From Lingula anatina (lineage: Eukaryota; Brachiopoda; Lingulata; Lingulida; Lingulidae), in assembly GCF_001039355.2 (NCBI RefSeq), contig NW_019775972.1, forward strand, positions 100,075 through 150,185: DNA of 50,111 nucleotides, in the 5' to 3' direction. The translations under genes and the position numbers were made by a program. The notes below the pieces were generated by a model. It saw only the letters and a list, made by a program, of their open reading frames with translations, was not told the DNA's origin and searched no databases. Below, piece by piece: positions 1 to 12,600 of this stretch (its first letter is position 1; each line of letters begins with the position of its first letter).

Positions 1-277
1 CAGTGTTGGGCTTTACATGCTCTACAAAATGCAAAAAAGAATGGGTGTCTAGCATTAACGGTTCCCAAATTAGAGACAGTTTTAAGTTTCGATATCTTAT
101 GGCCGCTACTCCCGTGAAAATGCACCGATTGACCCCAAATTCACGGAGATGAAAGATGACCCGAAGGGTAACAATTTCCATTAATATTATTAGTTAAGTC
201 TGTGTGGTATCTGAATAAGGCCGCAAATAATTTTTTTTTCGGCAAAAATTTTGTTTTTTTGAAAATTTTGGCCTGTT

Positions 278-304
278 TGACCTTGAAATAAAGGTCAAAG
301 GTCA
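278..304. promoter_or_regulatory. Nuclear-receptor-like DR1 (AGGTCA A AGGTCA) with upstream inverted half-site
   Basis: Perfect AGGTCA half-sites at 292-297 and 299-304 are spaced by one base (DR1), with a TGACCT half-site at 278-283. DR1 is the consensus site for HNF4 and RXR heterodimers. It lies inside repeat-like DNA far from any recognised promoter, so function is unproven. Confidence 0.35.
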
Positions 305-581
305 AATCCAAGGGCATATATGAAATCTACACATATGACTTTTGGAAAGCTGTCTGTAGAAATTTTTCCCATAATTCCTTCCGTAGGGGAGATAATTAGC
401 ATTTAATTTTGCCATTTTTGGACAAGGGTGCATTGCAATGAGTGCCACACCTAGACCCCAATACCGACAAAGCCCAAATTTTACGTGGAACGAGTTGAGA
501 TTATAGGTGACCTAAATCCAAGAGATGGGTATGGAGGCCCTTACCGTCTAGGAGGAGAAGCGGTAACGGTGACTTGGCGGC

Positions 582-629
582 GGAGCCGCAGGAGCCGGCG
601 GAGCCGCAGGAGCCGGCGGAGCCGGCGGA
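582..629. repeat. 18-bp GC-rich minisatellite
   Basis: Two perfect copies of GGAGCCGCAGGAGCCGGC are followed by a partial GGAGCCGGCGGA unit. Read on the plus strand it would give repeated Arg-Ser, but there is no supporting gene context. Its GC content is far above the window average. Confidence 0.8.
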
Positions 630-656
630 ACATACGGGTCGGGACTAAAACCATGT

Positions 657-684
657 GTACCGCCAGCGCCTACGCTGGTGGTAC
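657..684. repeat. Stem-loop at end of repeat-like flank
   Basis: Arms GTACCGCCAGCG and CGCTGGTGGTAC pair over 12 bp with one mismatch, around a CCTA loop. It directly abuts the left boundary of the 6 kb repeat. A terminal hairpin is a feature of some rolling-circle elements, but the CTRR end expected of a Helitron is not present. Confidence 0.65.
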
Positions 685-3600
685 AATAACTTCATTAATT
701 GTTAACTGTCAAATCTATTTATTTTGAAATCAAATAACAAATCTTCCAGTCACCTATTTCTCATAAATTGTATATGCCTGCCTTACAGCTGTGGTTATTC
801 CACGGTGTCATAAAGGCTTTTTTTTAATTCAAATGCGCTGGTTTTGTTTTTGAGCATATCAAAATGTTACCTCTTTCTACATAAACCCTTCAGGTTTGTA
901 AGTTAAAGGTGTTATGATTTATGGTTTTGCATATTTTCATTCTCTGAACAGTAAAACCAAAGGTACCTTGAACAGCTAAACCAAAGGTCCAAAGATTTCA
1001 TACCCTGTCTAAATTGGATTAATGTTCATGAACACACACGAAGAAAGTTCAGAATTCCATGGATTTCAGTTATTTACTTTTGTGTTGCTCTTAGGAATAA
1101 ATTCATAATTTTTTTGTCCATTGCCAAATGTTTCTCTTACCTCCTCATAATATTACAACAGTTATACATCAGTTTTGATCAAGTTTTCCCATGGCAATGT
1201 CATGTATGCAACAATTAAGAAAATCTGCATATTGATATGCATATATTAAATGAGAAAATAAAAAATTCAAGTATGATTAATTTGCCAGCAAAGTTATAAC
1301 AAAAAAAGTTATAAAAGGGCATCAGATTGGCAAATATTTAGTAAACTTCTTGTTTTTAATCATCTTGTATGCACACTGTTTAAATCCCATAGCATCTCTA
1401 TAGTCTTATATGCATGCACAGAGGAATGATGCCAACATTTGATTTTAACTATATTCAACATAAATATTTTCCAGCAATATGCAATAGTAACATGCACTTA
1501 GTTTTTAGTCTAAGTTGTGCATGAATGATAATAAATAATATCTCGTGCTTTGCAAAAGTTACACTGAAGTTCTTTGACCTTGGTTCTTCTTCACCATCAG
1601 AAATATGCATGAGTTGAGAAAAAATGAAATCGGTGCCACGCACTTGCTTTGCCTCTTTGGACACATAGCAGGCATCCAGTGTCAAAAGCTACTCTAATCA
1701 TAGTTTTCATTGGTTCTTGATATTCTTGCATAATAATGCCACAGGTGAAAAACAAACAACAACACTACCAAACACTGGACTGGCCGCACAAAGCTCAGCA
1801 TGCTTCTCTTATCCCACAGAACCTTGCATCAACCTCTTTTGTTTTCTTTCAAAATACAAATTGAAATATGGAAAAGCCACCTCAAAGTCCGTTTTAAGTT
1901 ACAACACATACATATAAGATATTCTACCTGATCGTCAATATATGGCCCTGCAGCTAATACGGGTGCACCTAGTGAAAGTTGAAGGTTTTAGTCAAGTAAA
2001 AATCTTTTACAATGTCAAACCAGTGAACACTCACTTCTGGGTTCTTCTTTCATTTACAAAAATATACTGGCAATTCTCAATATAATGAAAAAAAATTGCT
2101 GCAATCATAAAGCATTGAAATTATGTAATATCTTCAACAGAGCATTTGACATGGATTTGTAATATATAAATATAAGCACCATGAAAAACAACAGTGGGGA
2201 ATCTGTGAACATATATCTATTGTTTGAACATGTACCAAGGAAAGTTCTTTTACAATGACTAAGAGAAACCAGCAAAATGTAAACAGCATTGTACTCAAAA
2301 CCTGCAAGAACATACTAGAGTGGATTAACAGCAATAAAATGGTATTGTTAATAATTGCAGCAGCTTAACTTTCATATATATTCCATTAACGAAGCTGATT
2401 TCTTGAAAACTGAGGGGTTTTTGGACACTTGTGATAAATAAAAAAATACCTACTCAAGCATGAGGCAAATGAAAGCGATATAGAATGGCTAAAATTTACT
2501 TTATTTCACCACTATTTCTGCATTATATTAAACATACAAAGCTGACCATGGGCCATTGATCTGCTCACACTACACACTCACTGGTGTGGAGCATATTACG
2601 TTTATACCAGTCGTTGACCAACAATGCTTCTTTGTCACACTTCGTTAGTCATTTTCAAAGCGCGAAAGAAAACATGGTCAGAGCGGCTGAGGTAACGGTC
2701 AAGTGTAAGATTCAACAATAAAATGCTGTCATGAAATATTGAAAAAATCAATAGAAATCTTAATAAATCTATCAGATTCAATTAGGTCTTGCAAATCGAT
2801 TTATAGGATATTTCTTTACATGTATCAATGACCAGCTCATGATATTTTCATTAAATAAAAAAGAGAGAATCAACCTAATTCTGAAAATAACTTAGTAAAA
2901 AAATGATAATTTCACCAGACAAAAGTACTTTAATCTACAAGTTTATTTTCACTAGAGACATGTTTCCATCCAGTTCATGATCCCCCACCCCTACTCTCAG
3001 TATATCTTGGACCCCCCTCAAACTGACTTCCCTCTAGAGCCAAATCCCAGGTGAGAGAGGGGTTTGTGAATAAATTGGTATGACCACTAAGCAAAACACA
3101 GACGTAAAGAAAACAACCATCATGAATCACAAACTTTTTGTTCTTCTGCCTGTTTTCCTCCGCAGTTTTCTTTCAAGGCTAATGTTGCATCAAGATACTT
3201 CACAGCTAATCCAACATGGCCATGTTTAGATAGACTACTGATAGAAGAACACACAAAGACCAGGTGAAATGCATTAACGCACCTTAGAGATTTCAAAGAA
3301 AAAAACAGATGCCGTTTGACAATAACGCCCCGTTTCAGCCTGGTTAGAAGCCTGATTGCCCCATGTAACTACATAATGATAAAGTTGAGTGAGAAAATAT
3401 TTACCCAAATATCTGCTTGAATTGGTAATTCTATTATGTAGAGAACGGTCAGAATAAAAAAGGAAGAATTTTCTAGAAAAACTGATTCTCAACAACATTC
3501 ATTTTACTGCATGTGTTGTGAATTTTAAGTCACTGGAACCATAATATGAGAGAACATCTTACAAATAATGGTGTAAAGAATGCAATGGAACTCTTTAGTG

Positions 3601-6600
3601 AGGTTTGGTTTATTAATATCTCATCTTATTCAATGAAATCAAAACCTCCAAAGAGAAAATATCTCACAACTTTTTTTTTTTTTTGACAAAATGTATCCCT
3701 TCAGTGAGGTCTATAATAGCAACCATTTCTTACACTGTTTAAAAAAGAGAGAAATTAATTGATCTCCATCTTTTATACTTCAGTGTCAGGTAATTTTTCA
3801 TTAAAACAGTACTACTTTAAGCTCAGTCAAGATTAAAAGATCTCATATGACAATGGACAGGAGTCAGGGAGAGCTGATCACATCCTATGCACTCTATAAA
3901 AAGAATAAATATCTTTTTTATCACGTTTCTTTGGTCCTTACACCCAAGATCACATACTAGAAAAAAAAGGGGGGTCCTTTCGCAATTGAAATCAAACAAT
4001 ATTTAACTTCGTAAACTTATTTAAAAAACTCTTCTTTCATAACAAGTCAAATTGCCCGAGGAGGGCAAGGGAAATATTTGCATTCATTTCATTAATGGAT
4101 CTGATGTAAGGAGCAAAAGAAAAACCACTGCGCTGAAAAATAACACCTTAAGCGATGGTAATGAAAAGCTGGAAAATACCACTTAATCCATGTTTATAAT
4201 CAGAAAGTACACATTAAGAATGAACAAAAAATTCTGAACACTGTACTGCTCAGTTTGTATAGGATATTACATCAGTTTATGTGGGTAAAGCTATGTGACT
4301 ATGTTTGGTTTTATAACATAATAGCAAAGGGGCACCTGCATTAACCTAAATAATGTTGATCAACACACTTGTTATATAGATGCTATGGTACGGAATTTAC
4401 ACAAATCCACTAGTAACCTAACTGAGTATAAAAGTACTTTTCTTGTCTGACATGTAAATTTTTAGACTGCTTATTTCAAAAGGCAAAAGATTTCATTTGC
4501 CTGTTTGAGAAAGTGAGAAAAACTAAGTATTACAATTCTTCCAGTAGAAATGTGTCAGAAAAAAGTACCCATGCTTCTATCTGTTAAAATTCATTTGTCG
4601 CTGCCTGGTTTTTATTTCATTCTTTGTTTCACTATGTTACCTCAGCAAACCAATTGGATAAACTTGTAGCATGTGTTCAGAGAAAGCAAAAATTAGCAAA
4701 CCAGCTTTCTCGAGTTACCAAACCAAATATCACTGCAAGTAAAAACAGGTAAAGAATGTATGATTCTTTACATAAAAGTTGGACGAAGCCATTGTGTTTG
4801 CTCCTTTCACTCTGTTAGCATATGGACTGCATATAGTGCTGTTAGTTTACCATTAAATTCAAATAAAAATAGGGAATACAGACTGTTAAAAAATGATTTT
4901 CTCTACTGCCTTATTTTGATTTGGGTATGTGTGGGTTAGTGCCGTCCCTTACAATCTTGGTGTTTACTGATTTAGTACCCCCTTACAGAACAAATAAGTG
5001 TGTACTCTAAATAAGAAATATTTAATAATTGCTGCCAAATTCAATGGCATCTGACAGTTTTAGGAGATGCCTCTTCATTTTTGCATCGAGCAGAACCTGT
5101 TATTTATGGTTTTACAAATAAAAAGGTACTTGTGTTTGCTTCAAAATGATAACAGCTAATCTCTTTCTTGACAACCCAAGTGATCTCTTCCTTTCTCAAC
5201 CAATATTTATCAAGATTCTCTTTTTCTTTCCCTTTCCAGGTAATTTTTCCTTGAAATGCTGAAACAAGATCTTCACAAGAGTGCTCAATTTCCAGTTACT
5301 TCTAACAACTGGTCTTCACAGGACCATTCAGCGTTGGGCTGACCCAGACCTCAGCTGGCCCATTTGTATTTTTCATCAGATACTACACATGGGGAAGCAG
5401 TCTTTTGGCTGCTGGTATAAATTTCAATCTCCTCCTTATTTGGACTAATACCTCTAGGAATTAGAGGCAGAAGCGTCACCTCCATGAGCATCTTTTTTTG
5501 GTGAAATCAAACTCAATTTTTTTTAAACATGTACGGCTGATGCTAATCAAATTTCACCATTCCCAAAAGAAGAAGTCTGTAAGCTGATGCTGCTGGGTCT
5601 GCTGCTGTTTAAGCTTACAAATGATTAGTTCACAGACTTGCATTATAAAAGAACAGCTATAGGTCTACATGGGTCATATCGATTAAATTTGTTTTTCTAG
5701 TCAGTCTCCCTCTCATCTTATGCCTGTTATAAGCCAATAGCATTACTGCCCCAAAGGTTCAATGAATTGTTACGATTATATCTCCTATTCTGGGAATATT
5801 GTAAAAAAGTACTATTTTCTTTACTTTCATTAACCCCAACCCAAGGACGTTTTTGTACATGAACAGATCTGGTAAACTCTAAATTTGGGCTGGATGAAAT
5901 ATTTGTGGAGTTGAGTCAACAAGGATCATATCAGCCAAGGTTACACAGGACAAACATAACCTTCTTAGACCACACGACAAAAGAGGGGGGACGAATGCAG
6001 TTGCCTGTGTTTCTAAATAACATAGAGTGACATGTACAAGGTTCAGTGCAGACTCGGGGTCGTTGACATCCTACCCTCACTTACATGCAATGCAGGGCAG
6101 TGTGGTGGGGCACCTATGTAATTTTAGCATCATATTTCTTTTACTATTTTAAAGAATGTGATTTTGAGCTCAAACTGGCTGATGCACACCCAATGTTTAG
6201 ATACAAAAGAAAAACCAATGGGTATGGGAGCGATACAACTCTCTCCCTTTTTGTCTTAAGTATTACATAAACATTTCACCACCTTGGATAACACCAGTTG
6301 TTGACACAGCCCTTGTAAATGAGAGAAACAACAACCTACATTGTTTCATTACAGGTATCAGCCTCCTTCAAGCATACAAATATTGGGCAATTGATTTTTA
6401 TATCAACACCTGTGAAGGGCCATACACTACACATTACCCATGACTTACTACAATACATGCCTCTTAATGCCCTCATTAAAAGGGATGATTTATTTGCCCA
6501 CAATATGCTTTTGTACTATTTTGTAAATAAAAGACCCATGTAACTTTTTGTATTGCATGTATATATGTGGAATATAATCCATAGATAGAGTTATAGTCCT

Positions 6601-6891
6601 GGCACTGGATGTGCCTTCAGTCTCTATATCAGTTTATTAATGCATAGCCTATTTGTCAATAATATAATTTCAAGGTATTGTAATATAGTGTTGATATTGT
6701 AAACACATCTTCCCCTTAATCCATCAACAAAGTTGTGGTCAATGTCTACACTCATCCAATATTTCAAAGTGCCACAAATGTGTCTATAATTAGATAAACA
6801 AGCTCAAAATTGTTGTACAAGTGTATAAATAATATTTCTAAGGTATAAATAGTAGCCAGATGGGATGCACCCTTACCCCCACCCCAACCAC
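685..6891. repeat. Long direct repeat, copy 1 (about 6.2 kb)
   Basis: This segment aligns end to end with 9679-15795, starting at the shared AATAAC and ending at the shared ACCCCAACCAC. By eye the copies differ by scattered substitutions and small indels of a few percent, with two larger gaps: about 37 bp near 2050-2090 and about 40 bp near 3500-3545. No convincing coding exon lies inside; short open frames are broken differently in the two copies. An ambiguous base at 6894 sits three bases past the end. It lies in the presumed kinesin intron 3. Confidence 0.93.
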
Positions 6892-6893
6892 GC

Positions 6894-6894
6894 N
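6894..6894. other. Ambiguous base (assembly gap or consensus uncertainty)
   Basis: This is the only n in the window, three bases beyond the end of repeat copy 1. Its position coincides with the breakpoint of the duplication. Confidence 0.95.
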
Positions 6895-7044
6895 GTGAAA
6901 AAACAGCATAAATTCTACAATAATGGCCCCATCATGCTGATTTTCGAACTTGACCTGCGTTTTATGAATATTAGTCAGCTCTGTAAATATAAAGCCAAAA
7001 AGTAAAACTGTCTTCCACTTATGGTGTTAACGCTGAAAGTGCAC

Positions 7045-7062
7045 GGCGACGGCGACGGCGAC
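7045..7062. repeat. GGCGAC hexamer repeat
   Basis: Three perfect tandem GGCGAC units, followed after a short break by GGCGACGAC. It is locally GC-rich within AT-rich DNA. Confidence 0.8.
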
Positions 7063-9678
7063 ATGATCGGCGACGACAGACGCAGGTGATGGCAATATGT
7101 ACAGACACATCTGTGTCTGTACATAAAAATCAGGAACCTTAGGACAAACTTTCCACAATCAAATCCGACCAAAACTTAGTTTGCTTTTGGCTCAATTAAT
7201 TGTGTAAATGTGTAAACGAGGCAGCCCCTCTATCTGATAGAAATATCTATTATCCCGTCTCCCACCACAGCTTGTGCTAATGGCCAATAATTCACCCAGA
7301 GAGTGGGCAATCCATATAGGAACATGTAACAGAAGGAGTATGATTAGCATGGCTGAGGCTCTGGGCCTGGTGTATTACCCAGCATTATGTAGAGGGATTT
7401 TCTTTTAATTAAATATAAATATTCAACTCATCCATTAGAGTAATAGATGACTTCACAGAACAATAAAGGATTTATTGAAGATGTTGTATTGAAGATGTTG
7501 GTGAGAGGTTAGGGGATAATCTTCATATATGTGAAGGATAATTAATATGATTTACTTTGAAATGTAAGAAATTAGAAAAGTTGTAGGCATTAGTTAATGC
7601 TCTTTGATTTTGCCAATAGCAAATCTGTTCTCTTTGCTTTGAAGCACTTTTAATTTTTTCCTTGTACACTTACATAGGTTTGTAAGCATTGATCTTTTAT
7701 TTCATTTGCTTTCATTTTTCTTTTGATCACAAGCTCATGGTGAAATTGACTATGAATCCCCTGCAGGATCTTGCCGCCTCCTAGTTCACAGAGAAAACAC
7801 ATTTCTGAATGTATCAGATATCCCCATTACATCATGCTATCCATGGTTCACCTGGCAACTAACTTGAACAAACTAATACAAATTCCTGTTTCTGTACTCA
7901 CGTCCTAACTCTATCTGGCAACACAATCATGTCCTTAAATCAGAGGTTAGGTTGCCTAGCAACACAGAATCAACACAAATACAAGATTGGGAATACAAAT
8001 ATCCATGTATTTATCACAGAATTATCCAACATTATAAGATTATTCAATAGGAACACTTATTTTTCATATGTATGTTCTGTCTTAAGAGATGAAAGGTTGA
8101 AAATGATTCTAACAAGGAACCACCTGCCAAGCTAGATTGACTTCCAATAATCAAAATTAGAATTTTGATCCTATGTTTACTGAGGATGACCTGCCTGAGA
8201 CATTAATTGTGCCTTGCCACAGTGTCATTGGGTTCATATCGCAATCAATTTCATTCCCCATTGTTCAATATAATGCAACAAAAAAGTGCTTAAAGCGAAT
8301 TCAAATCACAGTTCTCATTACATGCTGCCGTTCTGTTATTCTTCTCTGACCACTGTCAACATGTCAAAGCTTTGGCTCTGACAAGATATTAAATGTTTCT
8401 TCGTGTCACCAAAGTTTACAGAATGCTTTAACTTTTTTGGTCCCCAGGAGCGTAAAGCCAATCTGGGGATTAACCAGTTGAAGATCCTTCAAACCAAATG
8501 TAATCAATAAGTAGTAAAATGTTAACCTCTGTTCAAGATTTCCCAACTCAGAGGGTGCATGTTAAGTGTTTGAAAGATAACTGGAAAACATCTGCTTATG
8601 GAGGCAAGTTTTTAATAAAAGTCAATTCAGTGTATATGTTTTGTTCTTGTAACACAAAGCCCTGTTTCACTTTCTTTTTCATTTTGTTAACACCCATCTT
8701 ACTATAATCAGAAACTATCCTAGGGCAAAAGGTGTCAAAAATAATGATTTTGCGGAGCTGCGTCCACAGTTTTCCATTAAAAGTGGCTGAAGTCCATTGT
8801 GCTTAACAAGGTGGAGTCCAAGATCCTCAACAGGCGGTCAATAACAATCAACATTTCACATTGATTGTAACTTTGAAGTAAACACACTTCATGTTGTTTC
8901 AATAGCAAATGAAGTCAGTAATCTTGTGAATTTAACCTTTAACTCTTTGATCTGTATGCATTTTTAAACATGTGCTGTAATCCAATTATCGAGTTTTTGT
9001 TCTGAGTTAGCCAAGGTACCTGCTCACAGCACCTGCCGGTTATCTGATACCTACACAGCGCCACAGGTTACTTTTATGAAATTTAATATTTTGATTGAAT
9101 TTGTTACAAATGATTTAATTCTTTTGTGTTGCTAAACATGATATTTTTCAAACTGCAAAGCAAATATGAATATATTTTATTGAATCATTGTGGCAGTAAT
9201 ACCTTGTATTTTGGATAAATATTTTGATTATTTTATTTTCCCCAGGGTTTTAGGTAATAAAATTCAATAACCTTTGGCATGTAACATAAAAGCGGTAAGA
9301 ATCTCTGAGGTCTTATTTTAAAACAACTAAAACTCTGCTTTACTGTTCACTCTTAATAGTTGTCTAAAGCAATGAAAAAGCAAACCAAAAGAGAATAGAA
9401 GATCATTTGATACTGCTCCTGACTGAGAATGATACTTCATGCTATTCTTATACTGGTGAACAGGTATCAAATAATGTTATCTTTGTCTATCTTTGCTACC
9501 TGTAATTATACCAACAACTGTTTGCTTAATTAATTACCCTGCAACCTGTTGGTGAATGTTGATTTTGCTACTGTTTTACATACCCTTTTCTCTTCATGAA
9601 TATTCTAAGTCACACATACTTCCCCTATTTTTAGCCTGAACTTCATGAAGAAGGTGCTTGATTTGATAACTCTTCTCT

Positions 9679-12600
9679 AATAACTTCATCAATTGTTAAC
9701 TGTCAAATCTATTTATTTTGAAATCAAATAACAAATCTTCCAGTCACCTATTTCTCATAAATGGTATATGCCTGCCTTACAGCTGTGGTTATTCCATGGT
9801 GTCATAAAGGCTTTTTTAAAATTCAAATGCACTGGTTTTGTTTTTGAGCATATCAAAATGTTACCTCTTTCTACATAAACCCTTCAGGTTCCTAAGTTAA
9901 AGGTGTTATGATTTATGGTTTTGCATATTTTCATTCTCTGAACAGTAAAACCAAAGGTACCTTGAACAGCTAAACCAAAGGTCCAAAGATTTCATACCCT
10001 GTCTAAATTGGATTAATGTTCATGAACACACACGAAGAAAGTTCAGAATTCCATGGATTTCAGTTATTTACTTTTGTGTTGCTCTTAGGAATAAATTCAT
10101 AATTTTTTTGTCCATTTCCAAATGTTTTCTTACCTCCTCATAATATTACAACAGTTATACATCATTTTGATCAAGTTTTCCCATGGCAATGTCATGTATG
10201 CAACAATTAAGAAAATCTGCATATTGATATGCATATATTAAATGAGAAGATAAAAAATTCAAGTATGATTAATTTGCCAGCAAAGTTATAACAAAAAAAA
10301 GTTATAAAAGGGCATCAGATTGGCAAATATTTAGTAAACTTCTTGTTTTTAATCATCTTGTATGCACACTGTTTAAATCCCATAGCATCTCTACAGTCTT
10401 TTATGCATGCACAGAGGAATGATGCCAACATTTGATTTTAACTATATTCAACATAAATATTTTCCAGCAATATGCAATAGTAACATGCACAAGTTTTCAG
10501 TCTAAGTAATGCATGAATGATAATAAATAATATCTCGTGCCTTGCAAAAGTTACACTTAAGTTCTTTGACCTTGGTTCTTCTTCACCATCAGAAACATGC
10601 ATGAGTTGAGAAAAAATGAAATCGGTGCCACGCACTTGCTTTGCCCCTATGGACACATAGTAGGCATCCAGTGTCAAAAGCTACTCTAATCATAGTTTTC
10701 ATTGGTTCTTGATATTCTTGCATAATAATGCCACAGGTGAAAAACAAACAACAACACTACCAAACACTGGACTGGCCGCACAAAGCTCAGCATGCTTCTC
10801 TTATCCCACAGAACCTTGCATCAACCTCTTTTGTTTTCTTTCAAAATACAAATTGAAATATGGAAAAGCCACCTCAAAGTCCGTTTTAAGTTACAACACA
10901 TACATATCAGATATTCTACCTGATCTGCAATATATGGCCCTGCAGCTAATACGGGTGCACCTAGTGAAAGTTTAAGGTTTAAGTCAATTTAAAATCTTTT
11001 ACAATGTCAAACCAGTCAGCACTCACTGCTGGCTTCTCCTTTTCATTTGCAAAAAAATCATAAAGCATTGAAATTATGTAATATCTTCGACAGAGCATTT
11101 GACATGGATCTGTAATATATAAACATAGGCACCATGAAAAACAACAGCAGGAAATCTGTGAACATATATCTATTGTTTGGACATGTACCAAGGAAAGTTC
11201 TTTTACAATGACTAAGAGAAACCAGCAAAATGTAAACAGCATTGTACTGAAAACCTGCAAGAACATACTAGAGTGGATTAACAGCAATAAAATGGTATTG
11301 TTAATAATTGCAGCAGCTTAACTTTCATATATATTCCATTAACAAAGCTGATTTCTTGAAAACTGAGGGGGTTTTGGACACTTGTGATAAATAAAAAAAA
11401 CACCTACTCAAGCATGAGGCAAATGAAAGAGATATAGAATGGCTAAAATTTACTTTATTTCACCACTATTTCTGCATTATATTAAATATACAAAGCTGAC
11501 CATAGGCCGTTGATCTGAGCACACTACATATTCACTGGTGTGGAGCATATTACGTTTATACCAGTCGTTGACCAACAATGCTTCTTTGTCACACTTCGTT
11601 GGTTATTTTCAAAGCACGAAAGAAAACATGGTCAGAGCGGCTGAGGTAACGGTCAAGTGTAAGATTCAACAATAAAATGCTGTCATGAAATATTGAAAAA
11701 ATCAATAGAGATCTTAATAAATCTATCAGATCCAATTAGGTCTTACAAATCGATTTATAGGATATTTCTTTACATGTATCAATGACCAGCTCATGATATT
11801 TTCATTAAATAAAAAAGAGAGAATCAACCTAATTCTGAAAATAACTTAGTAAAAAAATGATAATTTCACTAGACAAAAGTACTTTAATCTACAAGTTTAT
11901 TTTCACTAGAGGCATGTTTCCATCCAGTTCATGATCCCCCAGCCCTACTCTCAATGTATCTTGGACCCCCCTCAAACTGACTTCCCTCTAGAGCCAAATC
12001 CCAGGTGAGAGAGGGGTTTGTGAATAAATTGGTATGACCACTAAGCAAAACACAGACGTAAAGAAAACAACCATCATGAATCACAAACTTTTTGTTCTTC
12101 TGCCTGTTTTCCTCCGCAGTTTTCTTTCAAGGCTAATGTTGCATCAAGATACTTCACAGCTAATCCAACATGGCCATGTTTAGATAGACTACTGATAGAA
12201 GAACACACAAAGACCAGGTGAAATGCATTAACGCACCTTAGAGATTTCAAAGAAAAAAACAGATGCCGTTTGACAATAACGCCCCGTTTCAGCCTGGTTA
12301 GAAGCCTGATTGCCCCATGTAACTACATAATGAAAAAGTTGAGTGAGAAAATATTTACCCAAATATCTGCTTGAACTATGGTAATTCTATTATGTAGAGA
12401 ATGGTCAGAATAAAAAAGGAAGAATTTTCTAGAAAAACTGATTCTCTGAAACCGTAATATGAGAGAACACCTTACAAATAATGGTGTAAAGAATGCTATG
12501 GAACTCTTTAGTGAGGTTTGGTTTATTAATATCTCATCTTATTCAAAGAAATCAAAACTTTCAAAGAGAAAATATCTCACAACTTTTTTTTTTTTTTTGA

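Larger units (their letters stand above)
1..684. repeat. Repeat-like flanking sequence ending in a hairpin
   Basis: The style differs from the rest of the window: GC-richer at its right end, with homopolymer-flanked inverted words (CAAAAATTTTG, GAAAATTTTGGCC). It ends in a stem-loop at 657-684, exactly where the long repeat begins at 685. This looks like the end of a dispersed element or a haplotype-specific insertion. No transposase or reverse transcriptase is visible, so the class is unknown. Confidence 0.35.
6892..9678. other. Unique spacer between the two 6 kb copies
   Basis: This stretch begins with an assembly ambiguity (n at 6894). It contains three perfect GGCGAC units at 7045-7062 and a 14-bp tandem pair at 7473-7500. 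From 7180 to 7450 there is a stretch rich in homeodomain-like TAAT and CCAAT words, but nothing that proves a function. No coding exon or RNA gene was recognised. Confidence 0.6.

Noticed and set aside
485-727. Open frame with repeated Arg-Ser from the minisatellite
   Set aside because: The RS repeat comes from the 18-bp DNA repeat and the frame crosses the boundary into the long duplication; there is no gene context.
6319-6543. 74-codon open frame almost identical in both long-repeat copies (also 15223-15447)
   Set aside because: The surrounding non-coding DNA is equally similar, there are too few changes to show coding constraint, and the peptide has no recognisable family.
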